Part shown: positions 8,814 through 17,085 of the stretch, one piece after another
How positions within the stretch are numbered: position 1 is the stretch's first letter
Layout: each line of letters opens with the position of its first letter
Assembly (NCBI GenBank): GCA_947501355.1
Contig: CANMVA010000002.1
Span: 434,001 to 498,000, forward strand
DNA: 64,000 nucleotides
From: an uncultured Paracoccaceae bacterium
Lineage (GTDB): Bacteria > Pseudomonadota > Alphaproteobacteria > Rhodobacterales > Rhodobacteraceae
Direction: 5' to 3'
The notes under the pieces: generated by a model
Told to the model about the DNA's origin: nothing
The model's input: only the letters and a program-made list of their open reading frames with translations
The model's database searches: none
Position numbers and translations under genes: made by a program

Positions 8814-10391
8814 TCAATCAGCAAAAAGATAGTCGGTGCTTGCGATCTCGCGCGCGGTCTCGGCCGGAACGGAGAGGAACTCCGCCAAAGCAGGCGTGTT
8901 CTGCTCGGGTGAGGCGCGCTCGTGAATGCGGGTGTGGTTCGGCAGATTGGCGTCGCGGATGCGGTCGCTTTCAAAGACCACATCATAGCGGATGGTCGGC
9001 AGGAGACGATCCAGCGTTTCTTTCGGCGTCCGTTCCCCCGCAAGACCCACGCGCATGGCGTGGCCGATCAGATAATCCTCGGTAAAGTTGCAGTCGATCT
9101 CAAGCAGGCGGGTTTTCGAGCGGTCGGCATAGAAGTCCTGAATGAGGTCGATAGCGCTGGGATCAAGACAGATGATCAGGCGGTTCGTCTCGTAATAGTC
9201 AAAGAGCATCCGCATTAGCGCGCGGCGGTGACGGGTGCGTTTGCCAAGGGTCGACTGGATGCCGCCCAGATCGGGCAGCGGCGTGTCTTCCTCATTGAAG
9301 AGATAATCAATCGCGGGGATGTTTGTGGTCTGCTTAATCCGGCCCAACAAGCGTTTGGCGACATGCCATTTCTTGCAGGCCACGATCATCAATTCGCGTT
9401 CGCGGCCCAAGGACGCCTCTGTCTCCCAGAAACGGGTGGCAAAGCGGCGACCGATCCGGCCACGGCCTGTGAGAAACTTGAAAAGGCCCGCCCCTTCGTT
9501 GGAGATATCGAACTCCGCGTGCCTGGCCGCGTAAAGCTCCCCCAGACGGCGTTTGAGCTCATGGGCTTCGGGGCTGATCTTGCGGGCGAACAGAAAATCC
9601 TGGCTGAGCAGCAAGTCATAGTGATCGTTATAAAACGTCACAGGCATGCCGTAATCCGAGAACATCAGGAAGGTCAGCGTGCGTGACTTGATCTCATGCT
9701 CTGGCACAAGGTGGCGGACAAGCGTCTGAAAGAAAGTTTCATCCGGGATCCACGTGGTGCGAAAGAATTTCATCACATCCTTGCGGGTCCGTGTGAAATC
9801 CAGAATCCACTCGATCGTGCGACGGCGCAGGCACCACCATTGGCTGCCGATCATGACCTGAATGTCGGCCGGTATCTCGCGGGTCAGATTGAAGCGACGT
9901 TGCAGGTTGAAGGCGGTATAGAACCGCCGCTTCTGGGTGCGTTCATTGAAGAAATGGCGGTAGATCAACCGCTCTTCCTTCATCCCGGTCTTGATCCAGT
10001 CGCTTTCGAAATAGTCAAAACTTTCGATATAATCGACATCATTGCTGTCGAGGAACTCATGCGCGTATTCAGCGGATTTGATCGCCATGCAATCACCCGA
10101 CAGCATGTAGAAATGCGTGGCTCGCGGAAAGGCCTGTTCGGCGGCCTCGACCGCATGCAGCGTCGCCTCCACCAATGACCATTCGCCCCAGCCGCATTTG
10201 ATGCGTTTCTTGGCAAAGGCCACGTTCGGGTTGTCATCAAGGGCCGCACGGATCATCTTGTAATGCGCGGGCTTGGCGCGCGCATCGAAGTGGATCGCCA
10301 TGTAATCGCCCACGGCCGTCAGCCGCTCGGCCTGTTTGATAATGGCCTCGGGATCCTTATGGCACAGCAAGATGAAGGCGATTTTTGCCAT
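8814..10391 (-). CDS. Core-2/I-branching-like beta-1,6-N-acetylglucosaminyltransferase
   Basis: 525 residues. The N-terminal half resembles glycosyltransferase family 14: MAKIAFILLCHKDPEAI at the start, then MAIHFDARAK, KCGWGEWSLVEATLHAV, FYMLSGDCMAIKS and later QVMIGSQWWCLRRRTIEWIL with TWIPDETFFQTLV. The C-terminal roughly 200 residues (from about ELMIVACKKWHVAKRL) are an extra domain that I know only as a Rhodobacterales-type extension. The protein probably adds a sugar to a surface polysaccharide or lipid in the cytoplasm. It is divergent from a sulfotransferase gene, and the pairing suggests a sulfated exopolysaccharide or glycolipid. No signal peptide is seen. Confidence 0.82.
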   Translation of the reverse strand: MAKIAFILLCHKDPEAIIKQAERLTAVGDYMAIHFDARAKPAHYKMIRAALDDNPNVAFAKKRIKCGWGEWSLVEATLHAVEAAEQAFPRATHFYMLSGDCMAIKSAEYAHEFLDSNDVDYIESFDYFESDWIKTGMKEERLIYRHFFNERTQKRRFYTAFNLQRRFNLTREIPADIQVMIGSQWWCLRRRTIEWILDFTRTRKDVMKFFRTTWIPDETFFQTLVRHLVPEHEIKSRTLTFLMFSDYGMPVTFYNDHYDLLLSQDFLFARKISPEAHELKRRLGELYAARHAEFDISNEGAGLFKFLTGRGRIGRRFATRFWETEASLGRERELMIVACKKWHVAKRLLGRIKQTTNIPAIDYLFNEEDTPLPDLGGIQSTLGKRTRHRRALMRMLFDYYETNRLIICLDPSAIDLIQDFYADRSKTRLLEIDCNFTEDYLIGHAMRVGLAGERTPKETLDRLLPTIRYDVVFESDRIRDANLPNHTRIHERASPEQNTPALAEFLSVPAETAREIASTDYLFAD

Positions 10392-10533
10392 TTAAACGAC
10401 GAAACCCTTTAAAATCGTTGATTGTTTACACCAGATAACGTGAACAGACATTGAATAAACAGAGTTTGTTTGCTTTTTTATGCGCAGGTGGCCGCGTGAC
10501 GTTTCAAAAAGGCTGCAAGTTGGAGGCAGATTT
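10392..10533. promoter_or_regulatory. Divergent promoter region between glycosyltransferase and sulfotransferase genes
   Basis: 142 bases, clearly richer in A+T than the flanks. It contains an imperfect inverted repeat TGTTTAC ... GTGAACA (about 10423-10447). The right side holds GGAGG at about 10522, which serves the sulfotransferase start. I could not fix -10/-35 boxes with confidence. Confidence 0.45.
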
Positions 10534-11352
10534 ATGGGGTTTCCCGGCACCTGGATGACCGAGAGTGAAAGCGTGGTGTATCGGGTCGTTCCGAAATGCG
10601 CCTGCTCGACCATCGGTCAGATCATGTTCTATTCCGATCATGGCGAATTTTTCGACGGTGATATCCATGATGCGACGGGCGGTCTGCATAAGTGGGCTTT
10701 GGACGAAAGCCAGCCGCTGATTACGGAGAATGTGAAGGCGCATAAGTCTTATGCGTTCACCTGCGTGCGCAACCCCTACACCCGGATTCTGTCTTCCTTT
10801 TTCGACAAGATTTGCGGCATTCAGCGCAATGGCAAACGCTATCGCGGCAACCTCGTGCCGCTTTTGATCCAGAAATACGGGATTGAGGTGGGCGACCCGG
10901 AAACCGGGTTCGAGTTTGACCAGATCAAGAGCTTCCGGCGGTTTTTGCTGTTTGCCCGCGACACCATTCGGTGGCGCCGCCCGATGGACCCGGACATCCA
11001 TTGGTCGGCCATGTCTGGCCATATCTCGACCTTCATCGTGAATGGGGGGCGCTATGACAAGATTTTCTGGACCGAGCAATTCAACGACGGGATGCAGGAT
11101 GTTCTCGATGCGATCGAGGCGCCGAGTGCGGTCGATCTGAAAGGCATTCCGCGGTTCAACGAAAGCGAAGGGCATGGGCCGAAACGCGCCCATCCGGTCG
11201 AAGAGTATTTCGACGATCTGTCGATGCATCTGATCTATGAAATCTACAAAAAGGACTTCGAACTCTTTAAGTATGATTTCGAGGATCCGTCGAACAAGAT
11301 GCCAATAGGCGAGATCGACTTGGCCGAGGTGCATGCCAAGCTGGGAGAGTAG
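10534..11352 (+). CDS. Sulfotransferase, family 2 type
   Basis: 272 residues. The 5'-phosphosulfate binding loop is VVPKCACSTIGQIM at about residues 16-29, and the 3'-phosphate loop is FTCVRNPYTRILSSFFDKI at about 78-96. These are the two PAPS-binding motifs of carbohydrate sulfotransferases of the HNK-1/heparan 2-O type. The ATG at 10534 (MGFPGTW) has GGAGG 8 bases upstream, which decides the start over the in-frame ATG at 10480. The enzyme would move sulfate from PAPS to a glycan hydroxyl. It is paired divergently with a branching glycosyltransferase. The acceptor is unknown. Confidence 0.85.
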   Translation: MGFPGTWMTESESVVYRVVPKCACSTIGQIMFYSDHGEFFDGDIHDATGGLHKWALDESQPLITENVKAHKSYAFTCVRNPYTRILSSFFDKICGIQRNGKRYRGNLVPLLIQKYGIEVGDPETGFEFDQIKSFRRFLLFARDTIRWRRPMDPDIHWSAMSGHISTFIVNGGRYDKIFWTEQFNDGMQDVLDAIEAPSAVDLKGIPRFNESEGHGPKRAHPVEEYFDDLSMHLIYEIYKKDFELFKYDFEDPSNKMPIGEIDLAEVHAKLGE

Positions 11353-11365
11353 CGCGTCCTACTGT

Positions 11366-11399
11366 CGCCGGAATTAGGTATTTATGGACAAAAGAAAGC
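11366..11399 (+). repeat. Copy B of the recurring 3'-end element
   Basis: Starts 14 bases after the sulfotransferase stop codon: GCCGGAATTA then GGTATTTATG and GACAAAAGAAAG, same strand as the gene. This copy lacks the leading palindrome. Confidence 0.5.
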
Positions 11400-11407
11400 A
11401 GGGTTGG

Positions 11408-11458
11408 GCCTTGTTTTCAGCCGATCAGAGCAGTCCTGACGCTTACCGAAAACAAGGC
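11408..11458. repeat. 11-base perfect inverted repeat
   Basis: Arms GCCTTGTTTTC (11408-11418) and GAAAACAAGGC (11448-11458) with 29 bases between. It sits in a convergent gap where neither flanking gene needs an operator. It may be a terminator, the end of a small RNA, or a binding site. Confidence 0.6.
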
Positions 11459-11524
11459 ACCTTCTTCTGTCACGGTCATCGGCTCCTCAGCCTGTACCGC
11501 ATATGTGTCATAGCCGCATTAACC

Positions 11525-11539
11525 TTAACGATGGGTTAA
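11525..11539. promoter_or_regulatory. CtrA-type box (TTAA-N7-TTAA)
   Basis: TTAA at 11525-11528 and TTAA at 11536-11539 with exactly 7 bases between match the core of the alphaproteobacterial CtrA site. Another TTAA lies at 11519-11522. No annotated gene start lies within reach on either strand, so either the match is chance or there is an unannotated short transcript. Confidence 0.35.
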
Positions 11540-11542
11540 GCT

Positions 11543-11570
11543 GCCTTCTTTTGTCTTCAAATACCTTGGG
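11543..11570 (-). repeat. Copy C of the recurring 3'-end element
   Basis: On the minus strand: AAGGTATTTG, AAGACAAAAG, AAGG. It follows two GC-rich hairpins (11575-11620) located directly after the minus-strand PfkB kinase gene, so the orientation again matches the upstream gene. Confidence 0.5.
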
Positions 11571-11574
11571 GGTC

Positions 11575-11620
11575 CGGGGGGGAAACCCCCGGTCGGTCCG
11601 GTCCGCAGGACCGGAAACCA
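11575..11620 (-). terminator. Two GC hairpins downstream of the PfkB-family kinase gene
   Basis: On the minus strand CCGGTCC-TGC-GGACCGG is followed by CCGGGGG-TTT-CCCCCCGG just past the kinase stop codon. There is no U-run, so the role may be 3'-end protection rather than classical termination. Confidence 0.45.
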
Positions 11621-11624
11621 ATGC

Positions 11625-12617
11625 TTAGAGCAAACCCTTCTGAGCAAAGAGCGCCTTGAGGTCAGTTTCGGGCCTCGCTCCCATATGGCTGATCACTTCG
11701 CCAGCCGCCGCGCAGCCCATTTTGCCACAGGTCTCAAGGTCTTTGTTGGTTGCAAGGCCAAAGAGGAACCCGGCGGCAAACTGATCGCCGGCACCGGTCG
11801 CGTCTACGGGGACGACTTTCTCGACCGGCACATCGACGCGCTTGTCGCCTTGCAGAACGCTGACACCATCCCCGGACCGCGTGCACACGGCAAGGGGGCA
11901 AAGGGCGGCGAGCTTGTGCATGGCAAGGTCCAGATCATCCGTCTCAAAAAGCGATTTCACCTCGTCTTCATTGCCGATCACGTAATCAAGCTCTTCGCCG
12001 ATCAGTGTCAGGAAGTCGGCTCGGTGGCGTTCGACGCAAAACGGATCCGAGATCGCGATACCGGCTTTGCCACCCGCCGCGCGGCAGGACCGGGCGGTGC
12101 GAATGAACGCCTCTTTGCCTTTGTCCTTGTCGAAGAGGTAGCCTTCGAGGAAAACGATCTCGGCTTGTCCGGCAACGTCGTCGGACACGTCTTCCGGGCC
12201 CAGTTCGGCAGAAATACCGAGATAGGTGTTCATCGAGCGCTCGCCATCTGGCGACACGAAGATCATCGAACGCGAGGTCGGCAATTCGCCTCCCGGCACG
12301 GGCGGGTTCACGAAGACGGTGCCGTCTTCCTGCATCGCATCAGCGTAGAAACGGCCCAGCGCGTCGTCATGGACGCGACCAATGAAACCTGTCTTGAGGC
12401 CGAGGTTACCCAAGCCCGCGAGCGTGTTCGCAACCGATCCTCCGGGCGCTTGAACGCGGCCTTCCATGGCACCGTAAAGCAGTTCGGCGCGCTCGCGCTC
12501 GACAAGCTGCATGATGCCTTTTTCGATACCCATATGGTCGAGGAAATCATCGCTGGATTGGGTCAACACATCCACGATGGCGTTGCCGATCCCAACAACC
12601 TGATACGTCTTGCTCAC
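11625..12617 (-). CDS. PfkB-family sugar/nucleoside kinase (adenosine kinase-like)
   Basis: 330 residues, starting VSKTYQVVGIGNAIVDVL. The substrate-side PfkB signature is GGSVANTLAGLGNLG at about 55-70, and the C-terminal PfkB signature with the catalytic base is VDATGAGDQFAAGFLFG. Alphaproteobacterial proteins of this type are usually annotated adenosine kinase, phosphorylating adenosine to AMP, though closely related proteins use ribose-type sugars. The start is a GTG at 12617 that overlaps the nth stop codon as GTGA, so translation is probably coupled to nth. Substrate is inferred, not shown. Confidence 0.85.
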   Translation of the reverse strand: MSKTYQVVGIGNAIVDVLTQSSDDFLDHMGIEKGIMQLVERERAELLYGAMEGRVQAPGGSVANTLAGLGNLGLKTGFIGRVHDDALGRFYADAMQEDGTVFVNPPVPGGELPTSRSMIFVSPDGERSMNTYLGISAELGPEDVSDDVAGQAEIVFLEGYLFDKDKGKEAFIRTARSCRAAGGKAGIAISDPFCVERHRADFLTLIGEELDYVIGNEDEVKSLFETDDLDLAMHKLAALCPLAVCTRSGDGVSVLQGDKRVDVPVEKVVPVDATGAGDQFAAGFLFGLATNKDLETCGKMGCAAAGEVISHMGARPETDLKALFAQKGLL

Positions 12618-13258
12618 TCGGTCTTCTCCTCGAACTGGCAGAATTCCCGGATGATGCAGTTGCTGCAGACCGGTTTGCGCGCCTTGCATACATAGCGACC
12701 GTGCAGGATCAACCAGTGATGGGCATGTTGCTGAAAATCAGCCGGAATGTTGTCTTCAATGGCACGCTCGACCGCGTCCACATCCTTGCCCGGCGCGATG
12801 CCGGTGCGGTTACCGACGCGGAAGATATGGGTGTCGACAGCTTGGGTGGGCTGCTTCCACCACATGTTCAGCACCACATTGGCCGTCTTGCGCCCCACGC
12901 CCGGCAAGCTGACCAGCGCCGCGCGGGAGTTTGGCACCACGCCGTCGTAATCCTCGACCAGAATGCGGCTGAGCTTCATGACGTTCTTGGCCTTGTTACG
13001 ATAGAGGCCAATGGTTTTGATATGCTCGATCAGCTTCTCTTCGCCCAGCGCCAGCATCTTCTCTGGCGTGTCGGCGATCTTGAAAAGCTCTTTCGTGGCC
13101 TTGTTCACACCCACATCGGTCGCTTGAGCAGACAGAGCCACGGCAACTACCAGAGTATAGGCATTGGTGTGATCCAACTCGCCCTTGGGCTCCGGCTCCA
13201 TCTCGTGGAAGCGCTCGAAGATCGCGCGGATCGTCTTGTAATCAAGTTGCTTTGCCAT
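12614..13258 (-). CDS. nth: Endonuclease III
   Basis: 214 residues. The helix-hairpin-helix is LVSLPGVGRKTANVVL, with the catalytic lysine in GRKTA, and the catalytic aspartate lies in AVDTHIFRVGNR. A [4Fe-4S] cluster loop at the C-terminus has spacing C-x6-C-x2-C-x5-C (CKARKPVCSNC then CIIREFC). The enzyme is a bifunctional DNA glycosylase/AP lyase that removes oxidised pyrimidines. The ATG at 13258 (MAKQLD) begins the conserved region. It is followed, with a 4-base overlap, by the PfkB kinase gene. Confidence 0.96.
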   Translation of the reverse strand: MAKQLDYKTIRAIFERFHEMEPEPKGELDHTNAYTLVVAVALSAQATDVGVNKATKELFKIADTPEKMLALGEEKLIEHIKTIGLYRNKAKNVMKLSRILVEDYDGVVPNSRAALVSLPGVGRKTANVVLNMWWKQPTQAVDTHIFRVGNRTGIAPGKDVDAVERAIEDNIPADFQQHAHHWLILHGRYVCKARKPVCSNCIIREFCQFEEKTE

Positions 13259-13353
13259 GCGGACCCTATGACCTGATGCGCGAAAAACCGCAAGGAACGG
13301 GTCGCATATGACCCCGATCATCCTCTAATCTATCCCAAAGCCAGGATGCGACC

Positions 13354-14193
13354 ATGACCGACCAGACCCCTTTGGAAAGCCATTATCATTACGGCGTGAT
13401 GCGCCGTGCGATTGAGGTGATTGATGCCACCGACGCCCCGCTGACACTGGAGGACCTGGCACGCCAGATGCAGATGAGCCCGGCGCATTTCCAGCGGCTT
13501 TTCAGCCAGTGGGTCGGGGTCTCGCCCAAGCGGTATCAGCAATATCTGACGCTGGATCACGCCAAAAGCCTGCTGCGCGAGCAACACACGACCCTCGACA
13601 CCGCGCAGTCCGTGGGGCTGTCAGGCTCCAGCCGCCTGCATGATCTCTTTGTGCATTGGGAAGCGATGACACCCGGCGACTATGCAAAAGGCGGCGCGGG
13701 GCTCACGATCCTGTGGGGGTGGTTTGAAAGCCCGTTCGGCCCTGCCTTGGTGATGGGCACCGAAAAAGGGCTTTGCGGGATTGGCTTTGCTGCCGAGACA
13801 GGTGCAGAGCCGACAATGGCCGACCTGAAATCCCGCTGGCCGCAGGCGACATTCATCGAGGACCCAACCGCCTTGAAGCCCATGGTCGATGCGGCGTTTG
13901 GGGGTGGCCAAGCACAACTGCACCTCATCGGCGCCCCGTTCCAGATCAAGGTGTGGGAGGCGCTTTTGCGCATCCCGTCGGGCACCGTGACCACCTATTC
14001 CGACATCGCCGAGGCCATCGGGAACCCCAAAGCGGTGCGCGCGGTCGGCACGGCCGTGGGGCGCAATCCGATTTCGTGGTTGATCCCATGCCACCGGGCT
14101 TTGCGCAAGTCCGGCGGCCTGGGAGGCTATCACTGGGGCCTTCCCGTTAAGCGTGCAATGTTGGCTTTTGAAGCGGCACGCGCGGAAACGTGA
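13354..14193 (+). CDS. AraC-type HTH fused to O6-methylguanine-DNA methyltransferase (Ada-like)
   Basis: 279 residues. Residues about 15-110 are an AraC-type double HTH (LTLEDLARQMQMSPAHFQRLF, VGVSPKRYQQYLTLDHAK). The remainder is a methyltransferase with WLIPCHRALRKSGGLGGYHWG; C246 in PCHR is the methyl acceptor. The N-terminal zinc domain of E. coli Ada, which takes methyl from phosphotriesters, is missing, so the adaptive switch must differ or be absent. It repairs O6-methylguanine and may bind DNA as a regulator. The gene is divergent from nth, grouping two repair genes. Confidence 0.9.
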   Translation: MTDQTPLESHYHYGVMRRAIEVIDATDAPLTLEDLARQMQMSPAHFQRLFSQWVGVSPKRYQQYLTLDHAKSLLREQHTTLDTAQSVGLSGSSRLHDLFVHWEAMTPGDYAKGGAGLTILWGWFESPFGPALVMGTEKGLCGIGFAAETGAEPTMADLKSRWPQATFIEDPTALKPMVDAAFGGGQAQLHLIGAPFQIKVWEALLRIPSGTVTTYSDIAEAIGNPKAVRAVGTAVGRNPISWLIPCHRALRKSGGLGGYHWGLPVKRAMLAFEAARAET

Positions 14194-14258
14194 TGGGCAA
14201 AAGCCCGCCGGTTTTCCCCCTCAAAACCTTTTCCCTTGCAGGCGGGGTCGGTGTATAG

Positions 14259-14291
14259 ACTGCTCATAAGCGAGAAATTCGCATGAGCAGT
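14259..14291 (+). promoter_or_regulatory. Large hairpin in the 5' leader of the OmpA-type lipoprotein gene
   Basis: Arms ACTGCTCAT and ATGAGCAGT pair perfectly. Inside, after a two-base bulge, GCGA pairs with TCGC around a GAAAT loop. The hairpin ends just before AAGAGG, the likely ribosome binding site of the gene at 14306. It could stabilise the mRNA 5' end or be an operator. Confidence 0.5.
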
Positions 14292-14305
14292 AAAGAGGCT
14301 TTCAA

Positions 14306-14986
14306 ATGACCAAGTTCAAGATTTTTGCCGTTATGGCTGTGTCCACCGTGGCCCTTGCGGCCTGTGATACGACCGCAGACCGGTTTGACCGTGTCAGCCC
14401 GCCTAATGGCGACCCGAACCAGCGGACCAAGCAAGGCGCCTTGATCGGTGGTCTGGCCGGTGCGGCAGCTGGCGTTCTGGCAGGCGACGACGCAGAAGAG
14501 CGTCGCCGTGGCGCTGTGATCGGGGCTGCGATTGGCGCTGGTGGCGGCGCAATCATCGGCAACCAGTTGGACAAACAGGCCGCAGAACTGCGCCAGCAGG
14601 TCGGCAATGACGTGCAGATCGTCAACACCGGCAATGAGCTGATCGTGACCATGCCGCAGGACATTCTGTTCGCTGTCGACAGCGACACGTTGCGCTCTGA
14701 TCTGCAAAGCGATCTGCGCGCGCTGGCGACAAACCTGAACAACTATCCCAACAGCACTGTGGATATCATCGGCCACACCGATAACACCGGTGACGCGGGC
14801 TATAACCAAGGCCTGTCCCAGCGCCGTGCGCAATCGGTGCGCAACGTGCTGATCAATTCCGGTGTGGACGGCTTCCGCCTGCGCGCCATTGGCCGTGGCG
14901 AGGATCAGCCGGTTGCGAGCAACCTCGATGAGGCAGGCCGCGCGCAGAACCGTCGGGTTGAGATTGTCATTCGCCCGAACGCCTAA
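14306..14986 (+). CDS. OmpA-family outer membrane lipoprotein (YiaD-like)
   Basis: 226 residues. A lipoprotein signal peptide runs to the lipobox VALAAC, with cysteine 20 as the expected lipid site. Next comes a glycine-zipper region (GALIGGLAGAAAGVLAG and GAAIGAGGGAIIGNQL). The last 120 residues are an OmpA-like peptidoglycan-binding domain: PQDILFAVDSDTL, DIIGHTDNTGDAGYNQGLSQRRA and IGRGEDQPVASN with a final RRVEIVI. It probably tethers the outer membrane to peptidoglycan. AGAGG lies upstream of the ATG. A strong terminator follows, so it appears to be a single-gene transcript. Confidence 0.93.
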   Translation: MTKFKIFAVMAVSTVALAACDTTADRFDRVSPPNGDPNQRTKQGALIGGLAGAAAGVLAGDDAEERRRGAVIGAAIGAGGGAIIGNQLDKQAAELRQQVGNDVQIVNTGNELIVTMPQDILFAVDSDTLRSDLQSDLRALATNLNNYPNSTVDIIGHTDNTGDAGYNQGLSQRRAQSVRNVLINSGVDGFRLRAIGRGEDQPVASNLDEAGRAQNRRVEIVIRPNA

Positions 14987-15003
14987 GACGGTTTCAAAGA
15001 CGA

Positions 15004-15033
15004 AAAGGCCCGCCCCTCGCGCGGGCCTTTTTT
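15004..15033 (+). terminator. Rho-independent terminator after the OmpA-type lipoprotein gene
   Basis: AGGCCCGC / GCGGGCCT stem with a short loop and a run of six T, about 18 bases past the stop codon. Confidence 0.88.
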
Positions 15034-15088
15034 GTTGAGATATCCCGGTTTTGGTCATATCGTTTTACCAATTGATCCGAGGTAGCCC

Positions 15089-15856
15089 ATGCCCTTCAAA
15101 CCGGTTCAGGCGGAGCGTTTGTCTTCTGCCGTCGTTCGTCAGATTGAAAAGCTGATCCTGCAAGGCATCCTGCGTCCGGGCGAGCGTTTGCCGTCCGAAC
15201 GCGAATTGGCCGAGAAACTGGGCGTCTCGCGCCCGTCTTTGCGTGAAGCGGTTGCAGAGCTGCAGGACAAGGGGTTGCTGGCCTCGCGCGCAGGCGCGGG
15301 CATCTTTGTGGCAGATGTTCTGGGATCGGCATTCTCGGAAGGGCTGGTGCGGCTTTTTGCAGCCCATGACGAGGCCGTGTTCGACTATATCAGCTTTCGT
15401 CGAGACCTGGAGGGGTTGGCGGCAGAGCGGGCCTGTCGGCTTGGCTCGGAAACCGATCTGAAAGTGATCGACACCATCTTTCGCAAGATGGAAGCCGCCC
15501 ACACCAAGCGCAACCCGGCAGAAGAAGCCGCGCTGGATGCGGATTTTCACATGTCGATCATTGAGGCGAGCCATAACGTCATCATGCTGCATATGATGCG
15601 GTCGATGTTCGAGCTGCTCCGCGAAGGCGTGTTCTACAACCGGGCGATCATGTTCAAGCAGCGCACGACGCGCGACTTGCTGCTGGATCATCACAGGGCG
15701 ATCAACACTGCCCTGCAGGCGCGTGATGGTGTGGCGGCGCGCGCCGCGATTGAGACGCATCTGAATTATGTGGAAAGCGATCTGAAGGATCAGAAGAAAT
15801 CCGAGGAAAACGAGTCCATCGCCCAGCAGCGCTTTGAACACGAACAGGCGCGCTAA
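15089..15856 (+). CDS. GntR-family regulator, FadR subfamily (FCD domain)
   Basis: 255 residues. The winged-helix domain covers roughly 10-75 (RPGERLPSERELAEKLGVSR, PSLREAVAELQDKGLL). The helical FCD ligand domain follows, with metal-ligand candidates in DADFHMSIIEASHN and LLDHHRAINTALQARDG. FCD regulators sense small carboxylates such as pyruvate, lactate or glycolate. No catabolic gene is adjacent: a lipoprotein lies upstream behind a terminator and a desaturase downstream, so the regulated pathway cannot be read from the context. The C-terminal tail is charged and probably unstructured. Confidence 0.88.
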   Translation: MPFKPVQAERLSSAVVRQIEKLILQGILRPGERLPSERELAEKLGVSRPSLREAVAELQDKGLLASRAGAGIFVADVLGSAFSEGLVRLFAAHDEAVFDYISFRRDLEGLAAERACRLGSETDLKVIDTIFRKMEAAHTKRNPAEEAALDADFHMSIIEASHNVIMLHMMRSMFELLREGVFYNRAIMFKQRTTRDLLLDHHRAINTALQARDGVAARAAIETHLNYVESDLKDQKKSEENESIAQQRFEHEQAR

Positions 15857-15981
15857 GCCGGATCACGCGCGGCCTATTGTCCGGAACCGACCCGACAGCC
15901 TTATGTCGTGGAACTAGTGCTTCTGACTTCGGCACAATGCCACTAGGCTCGCCAGCACCATAAACAAAAAAGAAACGGGCT

Positions 15982-17007
15982 ATGATCTCTCAGTCAGATG
16001 AAACACCCATCGCCGCGCGCGATTGGGTTCGGGTGCTTGCGCAATACCGCGAGCCCAACAGTTGGCGCAGCAGCTTTGAACTGGCCGTCAGCCTGATCCC
16101 CTTTGTGGCCCTGTGGGTCGCGGCGTGCTGGGTCGCGCCGCACTCCTATCTGGCCGCCTTCCTGCTCTCGGCGCTGAACGGCTGCTTTCTGGTGCGGATC
16201 TTCGGGATCCAGCATGATTGCGGACACGGGTCGTTCTTCAGGAATCGCCATGTCAGCGACTGGACGGGCCGCGTGCTGGGGGTGCTCACCCTGACGCCTT
16301 ACGATGTTTGGCGGCGCTCCCATTCGATCCATCACAGTCATGCCGGGGACCTGTCCCATCGCGGGATTGGCGATGTGATGACGCTGACCATCGAGGAATA
16401 CCACCAGCGCACGCGCTTTGGCCGGTTTCTTTACCGGGCATATCGGCACCCGCTGGTGATGTTCGGGTTGGGACCGACCTATGTCTTTATCCTGTGCCAT
16501 CGCTTGCCGCTGGGCATGATGGACCAGGGCCGGAAATACTGGATCAGTGCGATGGGCACCAACGCCGCCATCGCGGCGATCCTCAGCGTGATCGTCTACT
16601 TTGGCGGCTTCACAGCGTTGTTTCTGGTCTTTCTGCCAACAACGTTGATTGCAGCATCCATCGGCGTCTGGCTTTTCTACATCCAGCATCAATTCGAGCA
16701 GACCCAATGGGATCAGCCCGAAGATTGGCAGCTGCATCACGCAGCCCTTCATGGCAGCTCGCATTATGATCTGCCGCCGATCCTGCGCTGGTTCACGGCC
16801 AATCTGGGCATACATCATGTGCACCACCTTTACAGCCGCATCCCCTGCTACCGCCTGCCCGAAGTGCTGCGCGACCATGAGGAACTGGTGGAGTGCGGCC
16901 GCATGACCCTGCTGCAAAGTTTCAAATGCGCAACGCTGCATCTGTGGGATGAAAAAAGCCGGACGCTGGTCTCCTTTGCCAAAGCGCGGCAATTGAGCAG
17001 CGCCTAA
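15982..17007 (+). CDS. Membrane fatty acid desaturase (acyl-lipid type)
   Basis: 341 residues with several membrane segments and the three histidine boxes of di-iron desaturases: HDCGH at 78-82, HSIHH from about 114 and HHVHH from about 278. Box spacing fits the delta-12/omega-3-like bacterial acyl-lipid family. The enzyme would introduce a double bond into a membrane acyl chain using O2 and ferredoxin or a similar donor. It probably adjusts membrane fluidity in the cold, though regiospecificity cannot be read by eye. It ends in a bidirectional terminator shared with the convergent atp operon. Confidence 0.9.
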   Translation: MISQSDETPIAARDWVRVLAQYREPNSWRSSFELAVSLIPFVALWVAACWVAPHSYLAAFLLSALNGCFLVRIFGIQHDCGHGSFFRNRHVSDWTGRVLGVLTLTPYDVWRRSHSIHHSHAGDLSHRGIGDVMTLTIEEYHQRTRFGRFLYRAYRHPLVMFGLGPTYVFILCHRLPLGMMDQGRKYWISAMGTNAAIAAILSVIVYFGGFTALFLVFLPTTLIAASIGVWLFYIQHQFEQTQWDQPEDWQLHHAALHGSSHYDLPPILRWFTANLGIHHVHHLYSRIPCYRLPEVLRDHEELVECGRMTLLQSFKCATLHLWDEKSRTLVSFAKARQLSSA

Positions 17008-17034
17008 GACCCGCCCTGCCCCGGAACAGCAAAA

Positions 17035-17066
17035 AGCCCCGGCCGTTTCGGACCGGGGCTTTTTTG
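17035..17066. terminator. Bidirectional terminator between desaturase gene and F0 ATP synthase operon
   Basis: AGCCCCGG / CCGGGGCT stem with a 10-base loop. It is flanked by A5 on the left and T6 on the right, so it can stop transcription from both convergent genes. Confidence 0.85.
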
Positions 17067-17085
17067 TTGCTTTGATGCTCGGAGC

